Assembly (NCBI RefSeq): GCF_047663525.1
Contig: NC_092613.1
Coordinates: 3,745,501 to 3,809,500 of the forward strand
Direction: 5' to 3'
Length of the DNA stretch: 64,000 nt
Source: Anas platyrhynchos
Lineage: Eukaryota; Chordata; Aves; Anseriformes; Anatidae
Part shown: positions 46,001-58,000 of the stretch, in pieces
Layout of the letters: each line of letters opens with the position of its first letter
Numbering within the stretch: position 1 is the first letter of the stretch
Position numbers and translations under genes: made by a program
Notes under the pieces: model-generated
Told to the model about the DNA's origin: nothing
Seen by the model: the letters and a program-made list of their open reading frames with translations, nothing else
Databases searched by the model: none

Positions 46001-49000
46001 ACTGATGGGTCAGGGCAGCCGCGTTGCTGGAGGCATCCCTGGGCTGTTCAGTGCCCAACACATTCCCTTTGTGGCGATGGGAGAGTGGGACGGGTGTATC
46101 GGAGCTGCCAGAAGGGGTCTGGGATGTGGGAAGCTACCCAGGGGGTGCAGAGAGGTGCAGGACCCAGGGCTGGGCTCCTCTTCCCCCTTGGCTCCATTCA
46201 AGGCTGTTCCCAGCAGGGAGGATAGAAAGGGCTCTGTGGGGCTCTGCTGCTGAAAATTCGAGGTGTCCAAAGGAACGGTGCTTTTTATGCTCAGGGAAAA
46301 CGACCAGGAACCAATCACCAGTAACTCCTGGCGGCTTTGTGCTCATGGAGCTGGAATTTCCAGAGCTGGGTCCGTGAAGGGGAAACGGCTGCTGCCATGG
46401 GATGCTCTGTGGGCATCATCCGTGCAAACCAAACCAGCGCCAAGCAGGGAGAGGAGCTGGGAGACCTCAGTTTGGGTCCTGCTGGATGCGGTGATGCCGT
46501 GAGCTCTGGGTGAAACTGCTGCCTGGAGTGTCCCCATCTCACCTTGTGTCCCCAGTGAGCCAGCACCCAATGGCTGGAGCTAGAAAGTAGCAGAAGGACG
46601 CGGGTGGGGACCCCATCTCCACCATCCCGGGGGTCTTGGGGACCTGCACTGTGGGCTGGTGGAGGGGCTGAGCCAGTGGTAAGCCCGCCTGGATGGCAGT
46701 TGGCTGTTGAACATGAAATACCACCTTTGATGGCTGTAATTGTGATTGCAGGTGGATTTACAGGGTGGAGCAGTTCAGGGAAACACAGCTGGTTAAAGGG
46801 TAACTTCAGGCCTGCTGGGTCAGGATGAACTCGCTCCTGCGGGGAGGAGAAGCACGCGAGGCGCAGAGCGGTGTCCTCCCCATGGTGTGGGGACAAGGCT
46901 GTGTTTTTGTGGCCGTGCCACGTTCACTTGCTTTATTTTTACTCCCGTTGCTCTGCCAGGCTGACCAACCCATGGGCTCTGTGCCGGAGGGGCTGACCCA
47001 GCCCTGTGCCTGATGGCAAGCTCTTCTCCTTCTCCTTCTCCTTCTCCTTCTCCTTCTCCTTCTCCTTCTCCTTCTCCTTCTCCTTCTCCTTCTCCTTCTC
47101 CTTCTCCTTCTCCTTCTCCTTCTCCTTCTCCTTCTCCTTCTCCTTCTCCTTCTCCTTCTCCTTCTCCTTCTCCTTCTCCTTCTCCTTCTCCTTCTCCTTC
47201 TCCTTCTCCTTCTCCTTCTCCTTCTCCTTCTCCTTCTCCTTCTCCTTCTCCTTCTCCTTCTTCTCCTCCTCGCCACCAGGACAGCCCCAGCTGGCCGCCG
47301 TCCCTGCTTGGGTTCAGGGCTGCCTGGCCTGGAGGCGCTGGAGGAGCTGCGTCCCCTGACCTCCGGCGAAGGCTCAGCCTTGCACGAGGCCAAGTGCACT
47401 GGCCGGGGGCCAGGGAATCACTTTGTGCTCGGTTTTTAGGCACGCAGCACAAACCCCACTGGACCCGCCGTGACGATTCACAGGGCTTAAAGCTAACCAG
47501 ATGCAGCAGGCTCAGCGAGGCGCAGGATCAGGCCCCCGGTGCTCCCAAGGGGCGCCTTGGAAAGGCGAAGTGTGGGGTTTTCAGCAGTGCCTCCAGCCTG
47601 CTGCTTCTCCCTGCATCATCCTCCAGGTGCTCGGACGCTGATGAAGTTTTCTCATTAACACCTGGGAGATGAAAGCCGCGGTGGCCGTGCCCCACGCTGA
47701 GCAGCACCACTGCACTGAGAGCAGAGGGAGCCCCCCTTTGTGCCATCCCCCCGCGCTGATGCGGGTTTTTAGAGCAAACACAGCCCAGCCCCAGCAGTAA
47801 CCCAGGTGACTCATGTCCACCGCGTCAGGATCCTTTCTGTTTTCAGTGATTTTTAACCCAACAAGGCTCGTCCCAAGTATCAGTTTAATAAAAACAGTGC
47901 TTTGCATTCCTGCAGAGCGTGTAATTCCGGGATTAAAGACACTGCGACTGCTCTGAGCTCATTAACTAATTAAGGTTTCCAGCCTGGCAGGTCGCTATCT
48001 GCAGCCTGGCGTCGCAGAGCGATAGTGCCAGGCACAAAAGTTCGAGGCAGTGGCTTGAGATGGAGCTGGCATGGGTAGGAAACGCCTGCGCCATTTGCTC
48101 TGGTTCTGGAAATAGGCTGCGTGGACCCTTAGCTGCAATGGAGAACTTAAATTTTACTTTTTTTAATAAATGGACCAAGCCTTCTGCTGCTGTAGGTGCT
48201 GGTAGGCACTGGCTGAGGGCTGGTGCTTTGCTCCGTTGCTCTCATTTGAGTGGTGCTGGGGGTGCAAAGCAGCGTTTCAGAGCAATAGAAACCAAATGAG
48301 CTTACGGCTGGCATTGGGCTGGGCTGAGGCTTTGCATATCTCCTGTGCGGTGAGATACGTGCGGTAAAACCCCTGTCCGCAGCTGCCTCTTCTCCTCCTG
48401 GCACTGCTTTGTCCCATACTTCCCTACCTCTCTCCCTGCCCTCCTGAGAGCCTGTGCCCTGCAGGAGCTCGGGGACGGTCCCGGGTCCTTCCCCAGGCAG
48501 CCCGGGCTGGGCAGGAGTGGGTCTGGAGCCCAGCACCCCCCTGCTGCCAACCACGAGTGTGGGCACAGCCGAGGCAGCGCTGCCTAGCGAAAAGCTCAAT
48601 GTTTGATTACCAAAACCTCAGGGCTGGGTTTATTTGTTTGCCTTTTCCAGTCTTCTGGGGCTTTGCTAGTTGTTCTTAAGCTGTTGCTGCCACCAAAACG
48701 TTAGAGAAATGGTTGTTGTTGTTTTTTTTTTTTCTTGTTACTTGAAATCTAAGGTTAATCTGCTCCGAGCCCCAGGAGCTGGGGCTTCGGCAAACTTTTC
48801 TCCTGCCAGCACCGTGACCCCTGGGTACCACAGTGCGAGGTTTGGCTGCGCCTTCGTGGCCTGCTGGTTCCCTGAGCTGTACGAGGGATGGGTCCTCCCA
48901 GCGGGCAGAGGGGAGCTCCTCCAAACCCCCCTGAAGCGGCTGGGAGAGGCTGCGCACGACAGCCAGGAGAAACAAGCTCTGGCTCGAGAAGCAAAGGCCC

Positions 49001-52000
49001 CGCGGTGCCGCTGGCTGTGTGGTGGGACGCTGCTCCTGCTCCAGCACCTCCACTGCCAAGGACGCAGCAGCCTTGGGGTCCCCGGGGCCCCAATCCATCA
49101 GCACCGAGGCCAAATTCCTCTCTGCCGAGCTACGGAGAGGAATTTTCCCCTCCTCTGGAGAGCGGCTGGGGTAGGGGAGGGAGGCCGGATCGGCAGAGCG
49201 GCACCTGGGATTTTTCTTTCCATTGAAAACCCAGCAGCACTTTGCCTGTTGGGTTTGTTGGCTGCATCGAGAGCCCCCAAGGAGCGGGGAGAGCAGCGTG
49301 GGCTCCGCCGTGCCCTTCGCTGCCGTGCTATGTGCCCACCACACTTCTCCTGTCCCCATTGCGGCGCTCCCCCCAGGATGCTCCCTCTCCTGCACCCAGC
49401 CCCTCGCTTCCCAGCTGCCCGGCTTCAGGTGGGGACACGCTCCTCGCTTCCTCGCCCGGGGCAGGAGCGTGGTTTCTCTCCCTGCGTCTCCTCCTGGGGG
49501 CTGGCAGAAAGCAGGCGAGCGAGCCCAGCCTGTCTCGCTGCAGCACCCGGCGCCCGGCAGCCCTCGGGTGATGCTCACCCCTCCGCGATTTTGGGGCCGA
49601 GCACAGGGGTGCCTCGTCCCCAGCTGTGCTTCGCTGGCCTCGGAAACTTTGGAGCAATGTCCTGGCCTGAAATCATGGGGAAGGGCTGCAGCACCCAAGG
49701 CCAAGCCCACAGGAATTTGCTTAATGCTGGGAAATGAGGAGGGGGCAGGTAGGAGGTGCAGAGCCCTTTGTGTCTGATGGGCAGAGCCAGCATCCCTGGT
49801 AATAATTAATTTGTTTACAATTAACAACTGCTTCCAGGGGGCCCTACCACCTCCATCTACAACAGTTACACCCCCTGTGTCCTGGTGGGGTAGCTCCTGG
49901 CTGGAGGAGAAGAACCGTTCAGAGAAAGCTGAACCCCTCACGTTTTTACCAGTTTAACGGAGACCTGGGGCCGGGGGCTGTGAGCAGTAACCTCAGCCTC
50001 CAGCTCGGGCAGAAAGCCTGGCTCCACGCAGTGCCCATCGCCCCGGGGCAGATTTGGCTCAGCTGAGTGCTGAGCAAGGCAGGATCCGCTCCTGCAGGGT
50101 GTGGGCATCAGAGCCTCCCGCACGGGTCACTGAGCAAAGGCCCCGGCACCCAGCATCACCGTGCTTCGAATGTCGCTGCCATTCATCCCCGCGGTGTGCC
50201 CTAAAGGGCTGTAGGAAAAACACAAGCAGCAAAATCTGGAGGGTGGCGGCGAGCAGGGGGCGATGCCTTTGGGGCAGGCACCCATGAGAGGCTGCAGGAG
50301 CTGAGTGTCATCGAGCCCAATATTTATATAAATATAAACGCAAAGGGGTAGGGGGCAGGAGGCGCAGGTTTTGATGCTGTCCTTTTGAGGCCGGTGCCAA
50401 TGCGCGTCTGCCCTCTTGGTGCTGTGGGTTCTGGGGAAGGCACTTGGCTTGCTCAGGCCCCGCTGCTGCCTTGTTGTCTCTGAAGCTCTGTCCCTGCTTG
50501 GTCCTGCAGGCTGGTGGACGACCGGTGCGTGGTGGAGCCGGCGGCTGGAGACCTGGACAACCCTCCCAAGAAGTTTCGAGGTGAGATTGGGGCTGTGCTG
50601 GGGCAGCTCGGTCACTGCAGTGACACCGTGGGGACACCACAGCCCTGAGCATCTGTGCCAGGGATGGGGACTGCGGTCCCAGCTCGCCCAGGACCGGGGT
50701 GAGCCCTTTCCAGAGGAGCCCGGAGGGATTTTAGCTGCTGTAGTTTGTCACCATGGCTTGGCCAAAGCCACCCTCCTCAGTTCACCTCTGGGTGCGTTTA
50801 TACATTTACTGGAACCGCCTCCATGCTGGGGTGGTCCTTGGGACCCCATAACCCAGCCCTACGGAGCGGGGAGCTGCCCTCTGCAAAGGTGGGTCCGTAC
50901 CCAAACACATCTCTAGGGATGCTGGCAGCTGGGTATCTGCCAGCTGGGAGCAGGGGGGAGAAAAAAAAAACAGGAGGGGACAGAGAGAGGGGCAGTTGCA
51001 ACAGGCAAACTACTTCAAGGCAAGCCTGTTAGCGCTCAGCGCTAATTACATCTGCCCTGCTTGGCTGCACCTCAGAGGGAGCCGGGGGATTAAGGCACCC
51101 TTTTACGAGGCGGGCAGGGTTTAGGTAAATCCCTACCCAGCCTCGGCGGTCACGTTTTGGGCCGCGCCATCTCGTCGAGCGCTCGGGGCCGTGCTCGTTG
51201 TTCCCCGTGCTGGCAGCGCCGAGCGGGAGCGAGCTGCGACGGCCGGGCCGGGCGGAAAAGGGGATGAGTCACCCGAGGGCTGGGATGGATCCCGGCGTGT
51301 GGGAATGCTCGGGAGAAGCCCGGCCAGGCTGCTGGGGAGAGCCTCCTGCTCCCAGGCTGTGTTAGCCCCTGGGGAGAGACCTTTGGGCTCTGCGGGAGCA
51401 AAACGCTGCACCTGGGGCATCTCCTTTTTGTGCCCAGCGCTGGGAAATGGTGTTTTTGTGCCTGGCACACTGCAGGGAGGGGTCCCCAAGGGCATCCTGG
51501 TGGGTCTGGGTGCCTGGAGCACCCCGCAGGTCCTGCGGGTGATGTGGCAGATAGGGACCGAGGCATGGCTGTGCTCTGGGAAAACTTCCCCAAACCAGTG
51601 ATTGCGTTGTTGGATTTGGGGGTTGGTTTACGGCAGCCGTTCTTTATATACCAGCTACCGTAATTTCAAGCCCCTTGGAAAAAAAAATCTGTTTAAATAC
51701 TGGTTTCCCACTCTGCTTTGTGCCCCAGGCCCATTCATTTTTTTAATTAATTTTTTTTAACTGCCTGCAGTGGGGTGCTGTGCAGATGCCTTCCCCACTG
51801 CCAAGCAGCGACCTGGCTCTCCGTGGAAGCCGCTGCCACTTGTTTGGGTTTGGGGCTGACTTTGGGGACATCTGACAGCCCCGCAGAGCCCAGCAGCCCT
51901 GGCACACCCGGCAGCCATCCTGCTCCAAGCGGACTTTCACCTGGGGCTGCCTGGGAACAGCTGGGAGCTGGGCGCAAACCGGCACCAGTTCCGCGGGCTT

Positions 52001-55000
52001 GCTGGTCCCAGCAGCCGCAGCGTCTCCCTTCCTGGACATGGGCGGGTGTTGAATCTCTTTTCCAGACTAAGGTCTGCTCTAGACGTAGCCCTGCTCCCGG
52101 CAAACCGTATCAGGATATCCAGCCGCTTGTTTTAATGGCCGGAAAAGTAGCAGTCTGCCTTGTCGATAGCTATCACCGCGAGGGAGGTAAAAACAACGGG
52201 CTGGTGCTGTTTCCCTGCTGCAGCAGCAAGAGGCTTAAGAGGATTTTAATGGGTTGTTGCCGTCCCCGTATCCTGTGGCTGGACCCTGCCCTTCCCGGCT
52301 CAGCTCCCTGGTGCTCGTTGCCTCGCCGTCGGGGGGTTTTTGGGCACAGAGCGGGGAGCAGGGCCCTTCCCCACGCAGTCAGACCCAGGTGGGATTTGGA
52401 AGTGCCCAAAGCCAGCCAGGAGCCTGGCTCTGCAGCGAGGGGCTCCGGCTGGGCTGCCTGCATCGTGCCCTCCGAGCCTCTGAAAGGCACCTGGTGCTTC
52501 TCGGATATTTGCTTTTCGTTGGGTTTCCTCCCCCCCAAGCCTCTTTTTGGCCCTGTGTTCAGGCACGTTGGGAAGAAACAAATAAAACACCAAGTCCTGC
52601 GCTCAGCGGGGCAAATGCCTGAGTTGGGGCTTGGAGCAGAGACTGCGATGATTGCAGGCCAAGGGGGCAGCTGGAGCCTGGGTGCTGGTGCCCCAAATAC
52701 CCTGGATCCTCCCCGGTGGACACGCAGGAGGTTTCATCTCCATGGCTGTGCCCATCAGGAGCTGCTCAGCCCCATCCCTGATCCACATCTGGGCGCTGCT
52801 CCGGCTTGGTGCTCGCCGGGCAGTGCTAACATGGGAGCTTTCCTCAGCTTCCCTGCTTTCCGCCCACCATCCGTCTTGCAAAAGCTCCTCGGCACGTACA
52901 CCTGGGTGCCAAAACCTCCGGCTTCCAGCACGAGCCTTGCTGAAGCCTTTCCGTGTGCAACTGACTCCGTGCCTCAGTTTCCTTCCTTGCAAAACCTGGC
53001 TTGGCGTGCAGCAATGGGATGTGAGCAGCCCCTGCGGACAGGGCGTGCTTGGAGGCAGGGGGTTGATTTGCACCTCTGTCTTAATAGCTACGCTGGATTT
53101 TTTTTCCCCTCCCGCATTCCTCAGTTTCTCCTTTCTACCAGGTCCTTTTGCAACCTAATTAGCAATTTAATGAAAACGATTCAAGGTGCTGCAGGTGGCC
53201 CAGAGTGTTTCTGTGGCCCTGCTTGGAGGCAGTGGGAGAATGCAGCCAGGCATTACAGCAGCTACACTCGAGTCCCTGATTAAAAGCCCAGCGTCACAAA
53301 GCCTCCTTGGCACGGGACATGCCATTAGCAAATAGACCTGTAAAATGAAATGTGAAACTTGGCCCCTAACCAGCAGCCCAAGCCGGTGAGAACTGTGCTC
53401 TGTGCTTGTTTGTTCGTCACTCCCAGGTAAATAAATACGTGCTTGCCAGCGAGCTGGGACCGGGGCCAGAGATGGAAGTGATTTTTCTTTTTGTGTCTGA
53501 AGGTTCTGGGCTGCTATTTCAGGCGTAATTCGGGTGACCCAGGCTGCAGGTCCCTTCCTGCCGTCGCCCCCTGTCCCAGCGCAGCTTCATACTGTGAGCT
53601 GAATCAGATGCATGATGGAGCTGCCTCCTGGCTTCTAGAGGGCCGCTCTTGTGCCTGGATTCACAAATCCCAGCCCTGGGGGTCTGCACCCCCCCATTTG
53701 GCCACAGCAGCGTGGGGAATAGCAGCAAACTGGGGAGCAGAGCACATCCACGCTGCCAGTGTCTGCGGGAGCCAGGATCCCTTTGCATCCCCAGAGCGTT
53801 TCTTTTAGGACTGGAAGTGCAGCTGTTTGCAATCCAGATTTTAGGAGCGCTGGCTCGTAGCTTCCAGCACTGTTAATTAAGTCTCGTTGTGAGCAGGCAC
53901 GGGAGAGCAGCAGCGTGTTTGCAGAGTCCTGGTGGCACGGCCACCGAGGGGACAGCATCCCACGGCCTTGCTGCCTCGGTTCAGGGGCTGCAGAGCAGTG
54001 AGGGTGGTGTGGGGACGCCTGCTCCTGTCCCTATCCCGCTGCCTCTGCTCCCTTCCTCCAGCAGGATCTGCTCCCGGTTCAGCCCAGCTGTGCTTCATCA
54101 ATACGTTTTCTCCCCCTGAAGATTTCCTTCCCAAATTGCGTGGCCGTTTCCGATGGGAATGCTTCTATCGCGAGTCCAAGCAGTGGAGTCACTCCTGGCC
54201 TCTTTATTTATTACCCAAAACTAGTCCATCAGCTACCAGCGAGTGGCTCGACCTTCTACCTGTCCGCTTTGGACCCCTAGCAGTGGACGGGGTGGCAGTG
54301 GGCTGGGAGGATGCTGCTGGGTTGGGAGCAGGGACCCGCAGGGGCGCTGGGTGACGCTGGTCCCAAGCTGCTGCGGCTTCACGTGTGCCTCCCTCTGCTC
54401 CCAGATTGCCTCTTCAAAGTATGTCCCATGAACCGCTACTCTGCCCAGAAGCAGTACTGGAAGGCCAAGCAGACCAAGCAGGACAAGGAGAAGATCGCCG
54501 ATGTGGTGCTGCTGCAGAAGCTGCAGGTGAGCGGAGCTCCCGGCGCGAGGCACTGGCCAGCGGGGACGGTCCCCATGGGCAGGGAGGGTGGCAGCCACGA
54601 AACCCCTCTCTGTGCAAACCCAGAGACATTCTGCTTCCTGGAAAACATGCCTGGGAAGCCAGGACCTGCCCTGGGTTTTTCTGGTTTTGGGTGTCCCCCT
54701 GTTTGGCTCTGCTGCCTCCTGTCCCGCTGCCTTCCCCCCGGCACCCAGGGGTGCCCGGCACGGAGCCGTTGTGAGCAGGACCTGCTCCAACGGGCTGGGG
54801 AAGTGAAAGGCTCCTGTTGACTTCCACGAGGTTTGGAAAAGGCCCATGTTAAACATTGCATAATCACCTCAGACAGCTGGCGAGGCCCTGAGGATGATTC
54901 ATAGCACCGAAGCTCAGGCAGGATTCATTAAATCATCTCGCCAGGCTTCAAGCTGGTCCCCGCAGCTCCCCCAGCTTTGCTTTTGGTGAGCGAAGTCCGA

Positions 55001-58000
55001 GGCAGTGTCCAGCCAGGGCGTCCTGGCTTGGGTTGGAGATGCCGAGACAGGGTCAGCGCCTCCTTGACCACGCTCAGAAACATGCATTTTCCTGCTCTGC
55101 TTAGGCAGTAATTTGTAACGTTGACAGCCGTACTGGCCACGACTGGACAGAGAGGCTCATTTCTGAGCCTGATTGATTGAACCTTGCTTCAGTTTTGTCT
55201 TCAAGAGATCCTGTAATATCCTTGCTCTGTCCTGCTGCTCCCGGTGTTGCTCTTTTGGCACATGCCTCCGGCACCGGGAGCGGGCTGAAGGCAGCAGCAA
55301 CCCCCAGAGAGCTTCCTGAAACAGCAGCAGCCCAGGTCCCGACAGGAGAAACCCTTCCCTGTACCCACTGGTGACTTTCTGTGCTTTTGCTCCTGCCCCT
55401 TTGCTTTTAAGGGGTTTTAAGGCTCAGTGTTTTCTCGGCCGACTAATTGCAAGTGCAGCCAGATGCACCACAGAGGTTTTCCTCCCACCCCTGACATCTT
55501 TGGAGCCACCCCGCAGCCTCTGGGGCTGCCCCTGTGCACATCCCTGGTGCCCCATCCCTACAGGGGACAGACCCCATTCCCTATGAGGGGACAGGCTGCC
55601 AACGCCAGCCCCTGTTGGCTCGGGGCAGCCTGTCCCCACTCCTAGCTCCGTGGCTTTCAGCAAGGGAGGAGCTGAGATCTGGGTGCAGATTTAGGAGCCG
55701 CCGTGGTGCCTGATGTCTCACCGGGGCCGTGTTGCTGCATGGGGTGGTTGTTAAACTCCCAGCTCGGCAGCAGAGCGAGTTTCCCCATGCTCTTGGTTTG
55801 TTTTCCCGATGGCATCAGCCACCGCTGTGGTCCCTGGCCAGGTGGGAGCACATCCCATGGGCGGCACCCAGCCCTGCGTGGGGATGGAGAATTTACCAAA
55901 GCGGTGGCGATGCCCAAAAGAGCGAAGGGGCTGGAGCCCAGTGCCGTGCGCCGGGCAGATTCGAAGCCCTGATTCGCATCAGAGACCGCCTGCCCCATCC
56001 TCCCGCAGAGTACAGGCTGTGATTCCAGCTTTCTTTCCCAATTCCTCATGCAAGAGGGGGAGGAAGCAGGACGGGCAGGGGCGGATGCTCTCCCAGCCCC
56101 ATCCCTCGCTGTGGTTTTCCCATCCCAGCTCCATGGGAGCACGGGGCTGGTGCTGCCCGGGCTGTGCCCATGCCGGGGCCGGTGCCGCACCCTCGCCGTT
56201 CCCAGACGGATCCGCTGCCGGAGCAGATTCCTGCCTTGCACCACGTCTGTTGACAGCACCCCTCTGGCTGCCAGAGCCGCCACGTTGAAAATGTCTGTGG
56301 TTTAGGAGAGAGGGGCTGGCAGGAGCAGCCCGTGGCAGATCTGAAAATGCTGACAGCTCCGGGCACGGCACTGCTGATGTGCAGCCTTCTGCTCGTCGGT
56401 GTCGGTGCTGCCAGGAGCCCCCAGTGCCACTGGTCCACTGGGCAGGAGCATCGCCCCAGCCCTTGGTCTCTTTGTGGTGCCACCCCGTATTGGGGAATTT
56501 TGGAGAAGCCTCTCCAAATTTTTAAATCTTTGGCTTAAAGCTCCCATGTGCTTCATGTCGTTGCGTAGGGCCACAGCAGGGTCCTGGGCTCAGCTCTCTG
56601 ATGCTGAGGACCGTCTTAGGGACCGTGGTACCTGGGGGACAGAGGGATGCTGAGGCCATGTCACAGCCTGTCCCCTGCCCTCCCCGTAGCTCAGGGTGCC
56701 GGTGGTGCCCCTGGGGCTTGCTCTGGGTGGGATGGGGCTGCTTCCACCCTGAGCTCTTCTCCTTTTGGCATCCAGCACGCGGCCCAGATGGAGCAGAAGC
56801 AGAATGAGACTGAGAACAAGAAAGTGCATGGGGACGTGGTGAAGTACGGCAGCGTCATACAGGTACAGCACTCACAGCTCCTCTGCCCCCAGGCTGCTCG
56901 GGCTGCTGGGTTTTGGGGAAAAAAAGCACAGATCCAGTGAATGTGAGCTGGGCACCTGGTGGGCAGGGGCTCGTGGTGCCCCTCCTGGGTAGGACCGGCA
57001 CCGGGGACCTGGGGCTGTGCCAGGTCACCCCAGCTCACCCCAACGTTTGCTCCTCAGCTCCTGCACATGAAGAGCAACAAGTACCTGACGGTGAACAAGC
57101 GGCTGCCGGCCCTGCTGGAGAAGAACGCCATGCGGGTAACGCTGGATGCCACCGGCAACGAGGGGTCCTGGCTCTTCATCCAGCCCTTCTGGAAGCTGAG
57201 GAGCAACGGAGATAATGTGAGCGCAGGGCTGCAAAGCCCCCAGAAGAAGCTGGGCTGAGCGGTGCTCAGGCACGCCAGGGCTCACATCCCCACTGAGCAC
57301 CTTTCTCATGCTCTCTCCCCTGTTCTCCTTTTGCTCCCCAGGTAGTCGTGGGAGACAAAGTGATCCTGAACCCCGTGAACGCCGGGCAGCCGCTGCACGC
57401 CAGCAACTACGAGCTTGCAGACAACGCCGGCTGCAAGGAGGTGCTGGGGCTGGCTGGGGGCTTGAATGGTTTTCTTTTTTTTTTTGTTCTTTTCTTGTCC
57501 CATTTCCCTTCTGGGATTGTGACCTTGCTCTCTTGCTGCCTAGGTGAACTCAGTCAATTGTAACACCAGCTGGAAAATCAACCTTTTCATGCAGTTCCGC
57601 GACCACATGGAGGAAGTGCTGAAGGGGGTAAGGAAGGAGATTCGGCCGCCGGCCGCTTGGGACACGACGGGCTCAGGGGATCCATCCCCATCCCCTGCTC
57701 GGGCAGGACACTGTAGCTGTTTGGCTGTGTGACAAGGGCAGGATGCCTCGAGGGGCTTGGTTTCTAGGGGAATTCATCACTCAGAGCACTTAACAGGGAG
57801 CTGGAGCTGGGATTTTCGGTATCTATGGGCAGGAGGTGCCCAGGGGGCATCAGGTTACCCCCTGCCTTATTGTATTCAATCGGCTCCCAAGGACAATATG
57901 AGGCACACATGGTGCCAGCTCTGGTTCCAGCTACGAGGACAATTTCTGGCTGTTCAGCCATGCAGCAGGGCTGGCTGCTGCCTGGGAAAGGAACTTTCCC

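Noticed and set aside
46806-47672. Long poly-Arg, Glu-Gly, Phe-Ser and Ser-Pro open frames on both strands
   Set aside because: All come from the CTTCTC hexanucleotide array, which has no stop codon in any frame. No splice or coding evidence surrounds it.
48676-49941. 421-codon minus-strand frame as an antisense gene in ITPR3 intron 1
   Set aside because: It shows no domain, no promoter or poly(A) arrangement, and an equally open plus strand, which points to GC bias.
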